Source: Bathynomus jamesi
Lineage: Eukaryota; Arthropoda; Malacostraca; Isopoda; Cirolanidae
Assembly: GCA_023014485.1 (NCBI GenBank)
Contig: JAJOZX010005622.1
Span: forward strand, 149,001-213,000
Reading direction: 5' to 3'
DNA: 64,000 nucleotides
Shown here: positions 55,231 to 64,000 of the stretch, piece by piece
How positions within the stretch are numbered: position 1 is the stretch's first letter
How the letters are laid out: each line of letters begins with the position of its first letter
Translations under genes and position numbers: made by a program
The notes under the pieces: model-generated
Seen by the model: the letters and a program-made list of their open reading frames with translations, nothing else
Database searches by the model: none
Told to the model about the DNA's origin: nothing

Positions 55231-56145
55231 TTAATTGAGGAATTTCGGTCTAATGCTCAGAGAGGTTTTCTTTAAAGAGTAATAATGACCACGAAATTCT
55301 TTCCAATTGATGCCATCAGCATGGGAAGTGTGGTTTCCTTCATACTGGTAACCATTTAGGTTTGAGCTATGGCATTTTGTATACCACCATGCACCGCGGT
55401 ATGTCTTCGAACAGCTTCCATCGCTTGCATCGTTATCTTGATCTTTCGTTGAAAACATTTGACCGCTGTGACCAGTTAAAGAGTCACCGGCGTTTCCAGA
55501 ATATTCTCCTAAATCTAGTCGATATTTCTCAGTGGCATCTCCGATGTAAAAGTGTTCGTACTTCGCCCAACGTTTTATTCCCTGAAAATCCTCAAGGTCC
55601 ACCCTCAGTTCTATCAAAGTATCACTAACGAGGGCATGAATATTGTCGAGGCCAAGCCAAAATTCTCCCGTCACGATGCCAAAACCAAGTCGGTATTCAA
55701 CCCATTTCCTGAAGAAGTTTTCTCTTTGTGGAAGAGCATCGCGATGTTGAATCACTGTCCATCTCCCTCCGTCAGTAATCTGGTCACAGAAAACAGAAAC
55801 TGGTCGATTTTCGCAACAACTGAAAGGGTACACTGTTCGAATGCCAGACTCTCTGTCACCGAAATTGAAAAGATCCGCACAATTTCGAGGACATTCTTGA
55901 ACTTTTTTCAATTTGGCGATTGTGTTTTGCATTGAATGCGAGTGAATTTTCATTCCCATCAAAGAGGAATCTCTTGCTGAGTTCTCACATAGTGCCAAAG
56001 TCTGAGAAACGCAGTGAGGAGAGAAACCAATCTCCTCGAAGAGGTTTTCTGTTTCTCTGATCGTAGGTTCAATGCTGTCTCCACAAACGAATGTGCTCAG
56101 TACAACAATCGTCAGGAAATTAATGAAAAGTAATGAAAATGACAT
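55231..56145 (-). CDS. Secreted fibrinogen-related lectin, copy FReD-C
   Basis: 304 residues, single exon. Signal peptide MSFSLLFINFLTIVVLSTFV followed by CGDS. Linker with two cysteines (PHCVSQTLALCEN), then the fibrinogen domain (RNCADL to SIRPKFLN) with VFCDQITDGGRWTVIQHRD, GEFWLGLDNIHALVSDTLIE, FYIGDATEKYRLDLGEY, the calcium loop KDQDNDASD and CSKTYRGAWWYTKCHSSNLN. The frame stays open 41 codons further upstream, but that stretch contains the TATA box and would destroy the signal peptide, so I place the start at 56145, matching FReD-A exactly in length. Expected role: secreted pattern-recognition lectin of hemolymph. Differences from FReD-A fall in the linker and ligand-side loops (for example KADGINWYDF against HADGINWKEF). 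Confidence 0.88.
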   Translation of the reverse strand: MSFSLLFINFLTIVVLSTFVCGDSIEPTIRETENLFEEIGFSPHCVSQTLALCENSARDSSLMGMKIHSHSMQNTIAKLKKVQECPRNCADLFNFGDRESGIRTVYPFSCCENRPVSVFCDQITDGGRWTVIQHRDALPQRENFFRKWVEYRLGFGIVTGEFWLGLDNIHALVSDTLIELRVDLEDFQGIKRWAKYEHFYIGDATEKYRLDLGEYSGNAGDSLTGHSGQMFSTKDQDNDASDGSCSKTYRGAWWYTKCHSSNLNGYQYEGNHTSHADGINWKEFRGHYYSLKKTSLSIRPKFLN

Positions 56146-56216
56146 TTTTTTGGAGCTGGTTTTCCTAAACTGTTTCAGTAAATAGCTTCTAATAACTGGC
56201 TCTGAAATACCGTTTC

Positions 56217-56226
56217 CCTTTTTATA
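56217..56226 (-). promoter_or_regulatory. TATA box of FReD-C
   Basis: TATAAAAAGG on the minus strand, about 72 bases before the ATG at 56145. Confidence 0.75.
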
Positions 56227-57115
56227 CATTTTAGTGTACTTGTCCTTGGTTGGTTTATCTCGGAACATCCTTCGTCCCGTGGGTGTACCCCAAGTTTAGA
56301 TTAATTTTGTTTCCTTTTTAGTTCATTACTGAAATCCCAAAGTGGGCGTCTCTCAAATTATTTTCAAAGATGTCATAACTCATCACTTTCCGAAGTCCTG
56401 TTCTGGACATTTAAAATTTCAGTGTCAAATTTAGGCTATTTTAAAATCGCGCTTAAAACGTTATTATTCACCACTCATTTTTTATTAAAAGATCATTAAC
56501 TGAACGGTAAAAGGGATTTAAATTCGGATAAAATGCGTTCAACAACATAGGGGACTTGCCATACGACAGCCAACTATTTTTCTACACACAAAATCTATCA
56601 ACTGTTGTTCATGTGCCATATATTCATGAATGGTAACTGTACCTGGTAACCAATTAATTTATATTATACTTATCGACGACAGTCCCGTCTTCTAATAAGC
56701 AATTTATATTGAGAAACCTTTTGGGCTTGTCGTTTGTGTAGTATTATTACAGCATTTCAGAGGAAAGATAAATTTTGAAATTCGCATAACAAAAATGCAA
56801 CCCTCATTTACGTCATTTTAACAAATTACGACACCAAAATTACCAGTTAATTATATATTTTTTAGAACCCAATTTCACCTTTTTTAAACTTCACTGAAAC
56901 CACAGATTAATTTGTTCACTGAAAATACATTGCATATTTTTACATAAAGTTTTGTAATTTTACACTTCTTACAGTTAACCATAAAGATATGTAAATGCAT
57001 TTTACACAAAATATCTGGAGGTTGATTGAGTTCAAAAAAGTTTATTTGTGTAAAATTCAAATACAGACTTCCTTTTAACATTCCTCTTGATTTTTACCAA
57101 TTTTTTTACAATGTA

Positions 57116-58100
57116 CAGGGTGGGAGAAAAGTCTTTAAGGATTTTATACACAAATAATTAATTAACAACATTATACAGATAAGTGTTGAAGGGATGAAAG
57201 AAATCAAACAAAAAGTAAAAGAATTTTATTCATACAAATATTTTGTTAAATTGTAATTTAATCTTGAAAGAGTTCTCCATCCGCTATGACACATTTCTGG
57301 ATTCTCTCTGTGAAACTCTTTATTGTTCTTCTGAACATATCGAGTGGGATCCTTTTCAGTTGTTCATCTATTCTGCGGCAAGGGCATTCACATTTCGATA
57401 AATGAAACCAGGAGTGTAGAGTTTGTGACGCAAATAAGCCCAAAGCCAGAAATCACATGGGGTTAAATCAGATGATCCGATTGGCCACTCGATGGGACCT
57501 CGCCGCCAAGCCATCTTCCTTCAAGGTTCGTATCGAGAATATCACGGGGAGCTGCAGAGTAATGTGGCGGCGATCTATCATGTTGATGAAGCCAATTCCT
57601 GGCAACGCCATTAGTAAACTGTGGCAAATCTTTGTCTCTCACTACCTGCCAATAGCGTTTCCCATCCATCCTATCTTTCAATATATCAAAGGAAACGAGT
57701 CCTGAATAACCAATGCACACCCAGACCGTTAGTGTAGACGTTTTAACGGGTTTACCCAATCGTATTTTGAAATTTTGTTTCGCCCATTAGTGAACGTTGG
57801 TTTGTTTCCTTTATTCGTTAAACCGAATACACATTCATCTGAAAATTTGATCTTTTGAACGAAATCTGGATCACTGTTGAACTTTTGTTTCATTGTTTCA
57901 AAAACCGCAGTCGTCTATCAGAATCATCGTCGTATATGAACTGAGAGTAAATGGGTTTGTAATCGTGGTACCTCTGTGATTTCAATATTTTTGATACTGA
58001 AAATTTGGAAATACCCAATTCCTGTGCGACTTTTCTCGTTGAAGTTGTTGGATCGACTTGAAAAGTGGCGACGACATTTTCTATGTTGTTGTCTCCTATA
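57116..58100 (-). mobile_element. Mariner-like element, copy C (dead)
   Basis: Same end CAGGGTGGGAGAAAAGTCTT at 57116. Coding scraps on the minus strand: VWVCIGYSGLVSFDILKDRM, HDRSPPHYSAAPRDI, then RRIDEQLKRIPLDMFRRTIK and FTERIQKCVIADG. The N-terminal part is cut near 58090, where the AACCTGGTAAACC repeat starts. Several frameshifts. Confidence 0.75.
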
Positions 58101-58262
58101 TAACCTTGTAAACCTGGGAAATGTCCCTTGTGCCGGTTCCTCTTTACACGTAGGTCAAGCTAGTGGGCCCCACCTCTAAGCGAGGACCGATGGAGGAGCG
58201 AATTGCTTTCTTGCAATCTCCATCGCACATAGTGAGGCACCCCCGGCTCATCCAGAAAATTA
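58101..58262 (+). repeat. Copy of the AACCTGGTAAACCT dispersed repeat
   Basis: Matches the reverse complement of 20483-20640, from ATAACCTTGTAAACCTGGGA to CCCGGCTCATCCAGAAAATT. Unclassified. Confidence 0.6.
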
Positions 58263-58373
58263 ATATATACAGTGTGTATATATATATATATATGTGTATA
58301 TATACAAACAATCTTTATTCAGAAAAAATATATTACATAAGATATAAATGACATCCATATAGGTTTAATTTTA

Positions 58374-58454
58374 TACAGGGTGATTCATTTAAAACGCCAC
58401 CCAGAGAATGTTATTGTATTGTACTGGGTTGCATTTTAATCGGACCACCCTGTA
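58374..58454. mobile_element. 81-bp hairpin MITE, second copy
   Basis: Relative of 20265-20345 with mutated arms (AAAACGCCACCCAG). The neighbouring 58460-58640 also matches block B. Confidence 0.75.
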
Positions 58455-58633
58455 TTTTAGTGGCAAGTAATCTAATGAAAACATTGTTATATAAAGATGT
58501 CGTTGGGAAGCAGGAGAAATTTTCACGCCAAAATCTTTCAAATTAATTTCAATTTTTACAAAAGAAAATAATAAGAAAATAAATAGAAATAAATGGAAAT
58601 TAAAATAAAAGTTCCATTTCATTAATTTCTTTC

Positions 58634-58664
<31 letters not shown>

Positions 58665-58667
<3 letters not shown>

Positions 58668-61241
58668 GGTGATTCAAATATGGGGGTAAAAAAAAATTTT
58701 ATATTTTAATGTGTTCAACCCTTTAAATGGTTCATTTCAGCATAAATACAACTATCCTAAAATATTTTAGCAAATTTTTAATTTTTAGGGGTTGCTACCA
58801 GCAATTAAAAATTGACAGAACGACTCAAATTGTCAAATTTTTCCACACCACCCAGGGGGCACAGTACAAGGCGCATTGCTTTTTTTTAATGTGGAAAGCT
58901 CCCCCGTAGGTCCTACCATAACCACAAGCATGCATAATTAAACTAGCATGATATTTGAGACATTAGCTGTCCTTACTTCATCAATGTTTCTTTCTTTCTA
59001 TCAGGGTAAACAGCCCTGTAGTTTTTCACTACTTGTAGCGAGAATTGTTTTTGATCTTCGTCATGTGTTAGTATTTTATTATATTCATCCATTAATTTTA
59101 CTCCTCTTTCCGCTATATCATTCACGACTTTCCACTGTTTGATAGATTTCTTAGCGGAGTTATACTCTTCATCATTATGCCATTCTTTAGCATCTTTGAA
59201 TAAAAATTTTGAACTAAATTCTGTTATTGTAAAGAATCTTTGAGTATTTGATGACAAAATCTTCTAATTTCTTCGTTGGAATAAGTGCAGGATCTAGAAA
59301 AGCCCGTTTTGCAGGAAGAGTTTCTGTTGTATTTTGCAAGGCCTTTACAATTTTGTTTTTCGTTTCAGTAGGCACTTCATCATCATAAAAGGCCAAGGCT
59401 ACCAGTTCTTCTGATAGGTACCAGAGGTGACCTAACAGTTTTTTAATAGCAACAAATGCAATTGTGTCATTTATTTGTTTGTAGACTACAAGATTCTGTA
59501 ATAATTCCAGAGCAAGACGAGGAGCGCAAGATGGCACAGGAGCTGTAAACCATGCCTTTACATATAACCGAGTAGCAAATAGACAGATGTCTTTTAGTCC
59601 TTTTTTGTCTTTTACTGAAATTTTGAACTGAGATTTGAACATAAAAATTTTTAATGAATATGTAATTTTGGCCATCCACCTAGCCCGATGAAGTCCCGCT
59701 GGATGTTTAAATTTGATTCAACCTTTTGGTTCACCTCCCCAAAAAATAATTGGTAACTGCAATAGTTCTAGGTAATCGTCTCTTGGTTGGAATGTATCTA
59801 GTTGATTTGTTGCAAATATAATTATGTCATCTTTGATGTCTTCAATATTTTCATAGATATCTGGATCTGATAATGCTGTTTCGTAGTCCTCCTTATTAAT
59901 GCTTGACCATTTTTCTCTGAACTTCTTAAAAAGGACTATATCTGGGCCAGAAGATGGTGATAAAGACTTTGAAACAACAGCTTCCAGCATAATTTCAAAT
60001 ATATGGTGTCGACATGCCAGCCACAATAAATCGTTGTCCGAATTTTTGTTCTAGAAGAATAGCTGCACCATTTCTAGGACCAGTATTGGCTGCCGTTGTA
60101 TTGAAACACATGCATTTTATTTGTTCCCAGATGTCCCATTCAAGCGATGTCTGATTGTTTGCATTAAAAAGAGACGCATTTCTGTCACTCAATTTTGCAA
60201 CATCAAGACTTCCTAATAATTTATCATCAAACAATTTTCTACGTTTGCCAACCTTACTTTTCCATGTTGAAGGTTGTGCAGCACAGAAACCAGATTCATC
60301 ACTTTTACTCTCCTCTGATTCTGATTCTGATGATGTACTGGTGAGTATGACAGCCTCTTCACTCTTCTTTCTTTTGATCTCTTCTTCTGCTTTCCTCTTT
60401 TCATAACGTTGTTGCTTTTCTGCTGCTTTTTGCTCTTTTTTAGCAACAGCCTTATGAATGGTACCCATTTTTCCATGACGTCCTTTCTCACGTTGCATTT
60501 TCAAGAATTTCTTATCATCTTCTATTTTTATAAGCTGCATAGCATTCTCATGAGCAATGTCAAATAAGTCTTCCAGTTTATCTTTCCATTTTTCTTCTTT
60601 ATTATTTAAATTTTGTGATCTTTTCAATTTGTTTGCTTTGTTTTTCTTAAGCAGCTGTCATTCCTTCAGTATTCCTTGAATTTTATCTACTACATGTATT
60701 CTTTGTTTTGCTGGTATTCCTGCTTTTTTCCAAACTGCTAGCACATCATCTGCAGTAGAGCAGCATGATTCTCTAATGTCTTGTTTTTTAATATTTCTGT
60801 AGTGCATGAAGAGGGCCATCATTTCCTTCTCTGATGGTATACGGATGTTTTTAGTACTGCAGAGGGCTGCCCCATTAGCCATACTTCAGTTTCTTTTCTT
60901 GTAGAACTTCTCCCAAATGAGCAACTGGGTGATGGTGAGTTAGGCCTAGCTTCCATAATCGATTAATTGGTATCAAAATTACGAGTTCCAAGCAACAATT
61001 AAAAGCAAGCTAGTATATAAACCATTAATTAAAAATTCTGAAATATAAACAATTAAACATAAAATCATAAGTTGTAAAAACAAACAAACTGAAAAAGAGG
61101 GAAACTTTGACGCCTGGTAGCACATAGTAAATTTTATTTAAAATTCACCAAATTTGGCATACACTACTTTTTTGTCATAGGAAACAAAAATACAGGTTGA
61201 ACAATTAAAAAAAAAAACTTTGATTTTTTTGAATCACCCTA
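58665..61241 (-). mobile_element. hAT-like element of the TAGGGTG group (element 1)
   Basis: Left end TAGGGTGATTCAAATATGGG at 58665; right end, reversed, TAGGGTGATTCAAAAAAATC at 61241. Length 2577 bases. It was inserted into the (AT)n tract that is still uninterrupted in block B (20040-20085), so the paralogue shows the empty site. AT-rich flanks hide the target duplication. Confidence 0.8.
58973..60882 (-). pseudogene. hAT-like transposase, related to the 747-codon ORF, dead
   Basis: Order on the minus strand: MANGAALCSTKNIRIPSEKE, in-frame TGA at 60655-60657, WKDKLEDLFDIAHENAMQL, a Lys/Glu coil and Ser-rich linker, CFNTTAANTGPRNGAAILLE, frameshift near 60025, LACRHHIFEIMLEAVV, QPRDDYLELLQLPIIFWGGE, TGA at 59718-59720, HPAGLHRARWMAKITYSLKI, YVKAWFTAPVPSCAPRLALE, GHLWYLSEELVALAFYDDE, frameshift near 59240, and VNDIAERGVKLMDEYNKILT. 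About 110 residues containing the first catalytic Asp are deleted and the second is Asn (CFNTT), so it cannot be active. Similarity to element 3 runs the whole length. Confidence 0.85.
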
Positions 61242-61269
61242 AATTTTATATATATATATATATATATAC

Positions 61270-62535
61270 AGGGGTTGGAGAAAATAATATGAACACCTTG
61301 ATAAATGGCGGTTTTTATTCTTAATATGGAGTTGGTCCTCCTTTAGCGGCAAAAACAGCTGCAATGCGTTGGGGAATTGATTTATACAGCTTTTGGACAG
61401 TGGCTAGAGGAATCCTGAGCCATTCTTCGAGCGAACCCTGCTCCAGTTCCTCCAAAGACGCCGGCGGTGGGAATCGGCTTCTGACCTGCTGCTCCAACTG
61501 ACACCACAGATGCTCGATAATGTTAAGATCCGGGGATTGTGGAGGCCAATCCAAGCGTTCTACTTCACTAACATGCTCTTCAAACCAGTTTTTAACGACC
61601 CCAGCGGTGTGGATTGGTGCATTATCATCCTGGAAGACGGCGCCGCCATTGGGAAACAGCGTTTGGACCATGGGATGGACCTGGTCAGCCAATATTGACA
61701 GATAGACCTGGGCGTTAACCCTACCATGCAGTACTACAGCTGGGCCAAGAGTATTCCACGATATTGCTGCCCAAACCATCACAGATCCGCCTCCATGCTT
61801 AACGGTTGCGGTCAGGCAGTCGGGGTCATAAGCATCTTTAGGCTGTCTCCAGACGTAAACTCGACCGGAACATGGAAATAGCGTAAAGGAGGATTCGTCG
61901 GAGTAGACTACATTCTTCCACCGGTCCATTGACCAATTCTTATGGTCATTACACCATTTTCTGCGCCGCTCAATGTTGATGTGCGAAAGGAAGGGTTTGG
62001 CAATTGCAGCCCTCCCATGGCATCCAGCTCCATGGAGCTCGCGACGTACAGTTCTGGTCGATACCGGGCTTGCAAGATGCTGGTTAAGCTCTGCAGTCAC
62101 TTTTGGAGCTGTGGTCTTATGGTTCTTTGTCACAATGCGCTTTAGCACCCGGCGGTCTCGATCACACAGCTTCTTCTTGCGTCCACTATTGCATTTGTCG
62201 GTGCTTGTCTTTCCATGGTTTTGGTATGCAGACATGACCATAGAGACAGTTCCTCTGGATACATTGAACATCTGAGCGGTTTTCGTCACCGATGCACCAG
62301 CCATCCGCGCTCCGACAATTTGCCCTCTTTGGAAGTCTGACAGGTCTTTCATAACTGCTAATTCATAATTCACTCAGATCTGTAAAAACAACGTGAGGGT
62401 TATAACATGACGTATACACTCTCTGTTACGCATTTAAATAGGTTTGCCAGTCATTTGACCGTTTACTTTGTGTCTGAGCAGTCCGTAAAGATAACCGGTG
62501 AAATCGGCGGGTGTTCATATTATTTTGTCTAACCC

Positions 62536-62537
<2 letters not shown>
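61270..62537 (-). mobile_element. Full-length Tc1-like transposon, copy Tc1-2
   Basis: 28-base terminal inverted repeats with two mismatches: left 61270-61297 (AGGGGTTGGAGAAAATAATA), right 62510-62537. The ends lie in TA repeats. The 1268-base element has one complete ORF, so it could be autonomous. Confidence 0.92.
61321..62373 (-). CDS. Tc1-like transposase, intact, DD36E
   Basis: 350 residues. N-terminal paired HTH domain (about 10-125) with MKDLSDFQRGQIVGARMAGA, ASVTKTAQMFNVSRGTVSMV and an RKKKL basic hook. Catalytic D159 (VYSDESSF), D250 (FQDDNAPIHT) and E287 (DLNIIEHLW), with 36 residues between the last two; DD36E spacing has been reported for the Incomer group of Tc1 relatives. The GGGSVMVWAA linker and KGGPTPY end are typical. 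Translation may start at M1 (62373) or at M8 (62352, before KDLSDF), the latter matching relatives better. No frameshift or stop. It makes double-strand cuts at the TIRs and inserts at TA. Confidence 0.93.
   Translation of the reverse strand: MNYELAVMKDLSDFQRGQIVGARMAGASVTKTAQMFNVSRGTVSMVMSAYQNHGKTSTDKCNSGRKKKLCDRDRRVLKRIVTKNHKTTAPKVTAELNQHLASPVSTRTVRRELHGAGCHGRAAIAKPFLSHINIERRRKWCNDHKNWSMDRWKNVVYSDESSFTLFPCSGRVYVWRQPKDAYDPDCLTATVKHGGGSVMVWAAISWNTLGPAVVLHGRVNAQVYLSILADQVHPMVQTLFPNGGAVFQDDNAPIHTAGVVKNWFEEHVSEVERLDWPPQSPDLNIIEHLWCQLEQQVRSRFPPPASLEELEQGSLEEWLRIPLATVQKLYKSIPQRIAAVFAAKGGPTPY

Positions 62538-62624
<87 letters not shown>
62538..62624. repeat. (AT)n microsatellite
   Basis: About 85 bases of AT between Tc1-2 and a MITE. 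It corresponds to the shorter tract at 20040-20085 in block B. Confidence 0.95.
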
Positions 62625-62626
<2 letters not shown>

Positions 62627-62910
62627 TGTCCCCTAAACCCAACCTCATAGGAAAACGTATTTAAATTAAATTTACAAAAGTAATGGATTAGGATTAAAAC
62701 AAATTGGTAGAATAACAAGCAATGGCTAATATGAAAGTGAGTTTCACTCCTGAGGAAAAGGTCTCAGCCTCTTCCTCCGCCTTTTCTACCTTCAACAAGA
62801 AAAAGGTGCCAAAACAAGACATCACATTTGTCTTAGTTCAAATGTATTACTTTTGTAAATTTAATTTAAAATAAATTTTAATATGAGACCGAATTTATGG
62901 GACACCCTGT
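62625..62910. mobile_element. MITE, inverted second copy of 19711-20041
   Basis: GGTGTCCC at one end and GGGACACC complement at the other. It shares AAAGGTCTCAGCCTCTTCC and AAAAGGTGCCAAAACAAGAC with the first copy. Confidence 0.8.
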
Positions 62911-63083
62911 ATATATACAGAGAGAGAGAGAGAAGAGAGAGATTATAGAAACCCTAAAAATTGAAAAAGTGTGTTTCCGGACTCAGAATGTTTCTTTAGT
63001 CAAGTTTGAAAGAAAAAAAAAGGTTTTAAAACATTGAAGGAATAAAATGGAAAAAAACAACAACAAATGAAGGATTCTTTAAA

Positions 63084-63522
63084 TCTTCTATACTATAATA
63101 AGAGAGCTGTCCGTCTGTCCGTCTGTCCGTCTGTCCGTCACACTTTCAGAAATTGTGAGAACAAATTGTGAGAAAAAAATTCAGAAATTGTATTACGGGC
63201 GGCGATGTGAAGCTCAAGATTTTCATGACTGTGTTCTTTTCTGTAGTTTAGCCTGTCTGTTTGTCTGTTTGTGAAATTTATCCGGGCAGTAATGGGGGAA
63301 GGGTGGGGGTGGGGGTAATGGGGGATGGGTGGGGTAATGGGGAGGGGTGGGGGTAATGGGGGAGGGGGTTAGCCCCAAGTTGCATGAATGGGGGTGAGGA
63401 AGTTTTGGGAGATACCAGATTCAGAAATGTTGACACAATGTGAAGCTCAAATTTTCACGGCTGCGTTCTTTTCTGTAGTTTAGCCTGTCTAACCGTCAGC
63501 GAAGCGACGGGAACTGTACTAG
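63084..63522 (+). mobile_element. Non-autonomous Helitron
   Basis: 5' end TCTTCTATACTATAATAAGA, 3' end GTACTAG (CTAG at 63519-63522), with a subterminal hairpin CCGTC..GACGG ending about 11 bases before it. The block-B paralogue has the empty site: GGATTCTTTAAA joined directly to TAGAGTTAATAAA (reverse of 19550-19572), so the insertion lies exactly between A and T with no duplication, as Helitrons do. Inside are a CTGTCCGT tandem, two copies of a TTCTTTTCTGTAGTTTAGCC segment and a G-rich minisatellite (63285-63372). Confidence 0.85.
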
Positions 63523-63537
63523 TAGAGTTAATAAAAC

Positions 63538-63573
63538 TTAACCTAACTTAACCTAACCTAACCTAACCTACAA
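63538..63573 (-). repeat. Interstitial (TTAGG)n array, inverted copy
   Basis: CCTAA units matching the array at 19506-19546 in the other block. Confidence 0.8.
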
Positions 63574-63718
63574 ATTCAGACATAAAATGTTAACTCTGTT
63601 TAAAGTTAACTAATTATTAACTCGATTAACTTTAACCCCTTTTTTGTTAACTTCATTTAAAGAATTCGTTTGTTCTGAAATCTTAATATTTTGTAGGATT
63701 TTGTATTTGCAGCGTTTT

Positions 63719-63723
<5 letters not shown>

Positions 63724-63772
<49 letters not shown>
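63724..63772. repeat. (CT)n microsatellite
   Basis: Pure CT run of nearly 50 bases before the LINE fragment. Confidence 0.95.
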
Positions 63773-63776
<4 letters not shown>

Positions 63777-63780
63777 AGGA

Positions 63781-64000
63781 ATACGTTTTTGCGAGCTACG
63801 GGCGTTCCTAGCATCAGAATACCAGGATATCGTTGCTATCACCGAGTCCTGGATTCATACTGATCGTAGGGACTACGTTCGGGAGTTCGAAATTCCTGGG
63901 TATAGAATGTTTTGCAAAGACCGCACCCGTGGGGAGGGGAGAGGGGTACTAATATACGTGAGGGATACGTTGAGTCCGGTTAACTGCCAGTTCCGGTCGG
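63781..64000 (+). pseudogene. LINE AP-endonuclease domain, partial, runs off the window
   Basis: One open frame reads ELRAFLASEYQDIVAITESW, IHTDRRDYVREFEIPGYRMF, CKDRTRGEGRGVLIYVRDTL, SPVNCQF. The order LRAxLxxxxxDIVAITExW, then GYxxFxxDR and GGVxIYV is the N-terminal APE-like endonuclease of CR1/L2/Jockey-type LINEs, with the catalytic Glu in ITESW. The usual upstream NxRSL start is replaced by the CT repeat, so the 5' end is truncated or rearranged. Whether the ORF continues intact lies outside the window. Confidence 0.65.

Noticed and set aside
56146..56268. Upstream extension of the lectin ORF FReD-C by 41 codons
   Set aside because: The stretch contains the TATA box conserved in all copies and would bury the signal peptide. 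Start placed at 56145.
1..64000. Endogenous viral elements or bacterial operons
   Set aside because: No capsid, viral polymerase, integrase or operon-like gene spacing recognised anywhere; RT genes are Penelope or LINE type.

Overview
The window reads as AT-rich, repeat-dominated nuclear DNA of an arthropod. A decapod crustacean is my best guess, with a chelicerate as the alternative. The evidence is fibrinogen-related lectin genes of the tachylectin-5/ficolin type, short TTAGG arrays, very dense (AT)n, (GA)n and (AAT)n microsatellites, Penelope-like elements with GIY-YIG endonucleases, Tc1/mariner, hAT and LINE copies, and one gene-like unit with GT-AG introns. I see no bacterial operon, CRISPR array, phage or animal-virus gene. 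Family names come from recalled motifs; no database search was run.

The only likely host genes are four fibrinogen-related (FReD) genes. Two are intact single-exon copies of 304 residues, at 8057-8971 and 55231-56145, both minus. Two are frameshifted, at 23964-24876 and 27500-28412, both plus. All four have a TATA box 70-80 bases before the ATG. Three of them sit in the same duplicated block: Penelope 3' end, (AT)n, FReD, mariner-like transposon. Block A covers about 4.2-12.7 kb, block B about 19.4-26.7 kb (inverted), and block C about 52.1-63.7 kb. Later insertions interrupt the blocks: a LINE in A, and a hAT-like element, a Tc1 element and a Helitron in C.

The rest is nested transposons. 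1-7.7 kb holds a Penelope remnant, a fold-back element enclosing a tRNA-like pol III unit, a Tc1 copy with one nonsense codon, and a 950-bp palindrome. 12.7-15.2 kb is a Penelope element with inverted arms that carry hammerhead-ribozyme-like motifs. 15.3-18.5 kb is an old hAT-like element with a second hAT nested inside. 29.1-31.4 kb is a broken three-exon transposon-like gene. 35-51 kb is bracketed by inverted copies of one repeat. It holds a 747-codon hAT-like transposase ORF, a nearly full Penelope element with direct terminal repeats, a broken CXC-domain gene of a recurrent unclassified family, and a 2.25-kb hAT-like element with 450-bp inverted repeats and a perfect 8-bp target duplication.

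The most interesting system is a group of four elements at 15.3-18.5, 35.5-38.4, 48.4-50.6 and 58.7-61.2 kb. They share termini of the form TAGGGTG or TAGGGCA. Their proteins have hAT-like D..D..C-x-H..E spacing but unfamiliar sequence: CDTTAANTG or CDGTAVNTG early, and AERxVKL or VERLIKL near the end. They look like a divergent hAT lineage. The second signal is the repeated hammerhead-like structure at Penelope ends. The window ends inside a LINE endonuclease domain.
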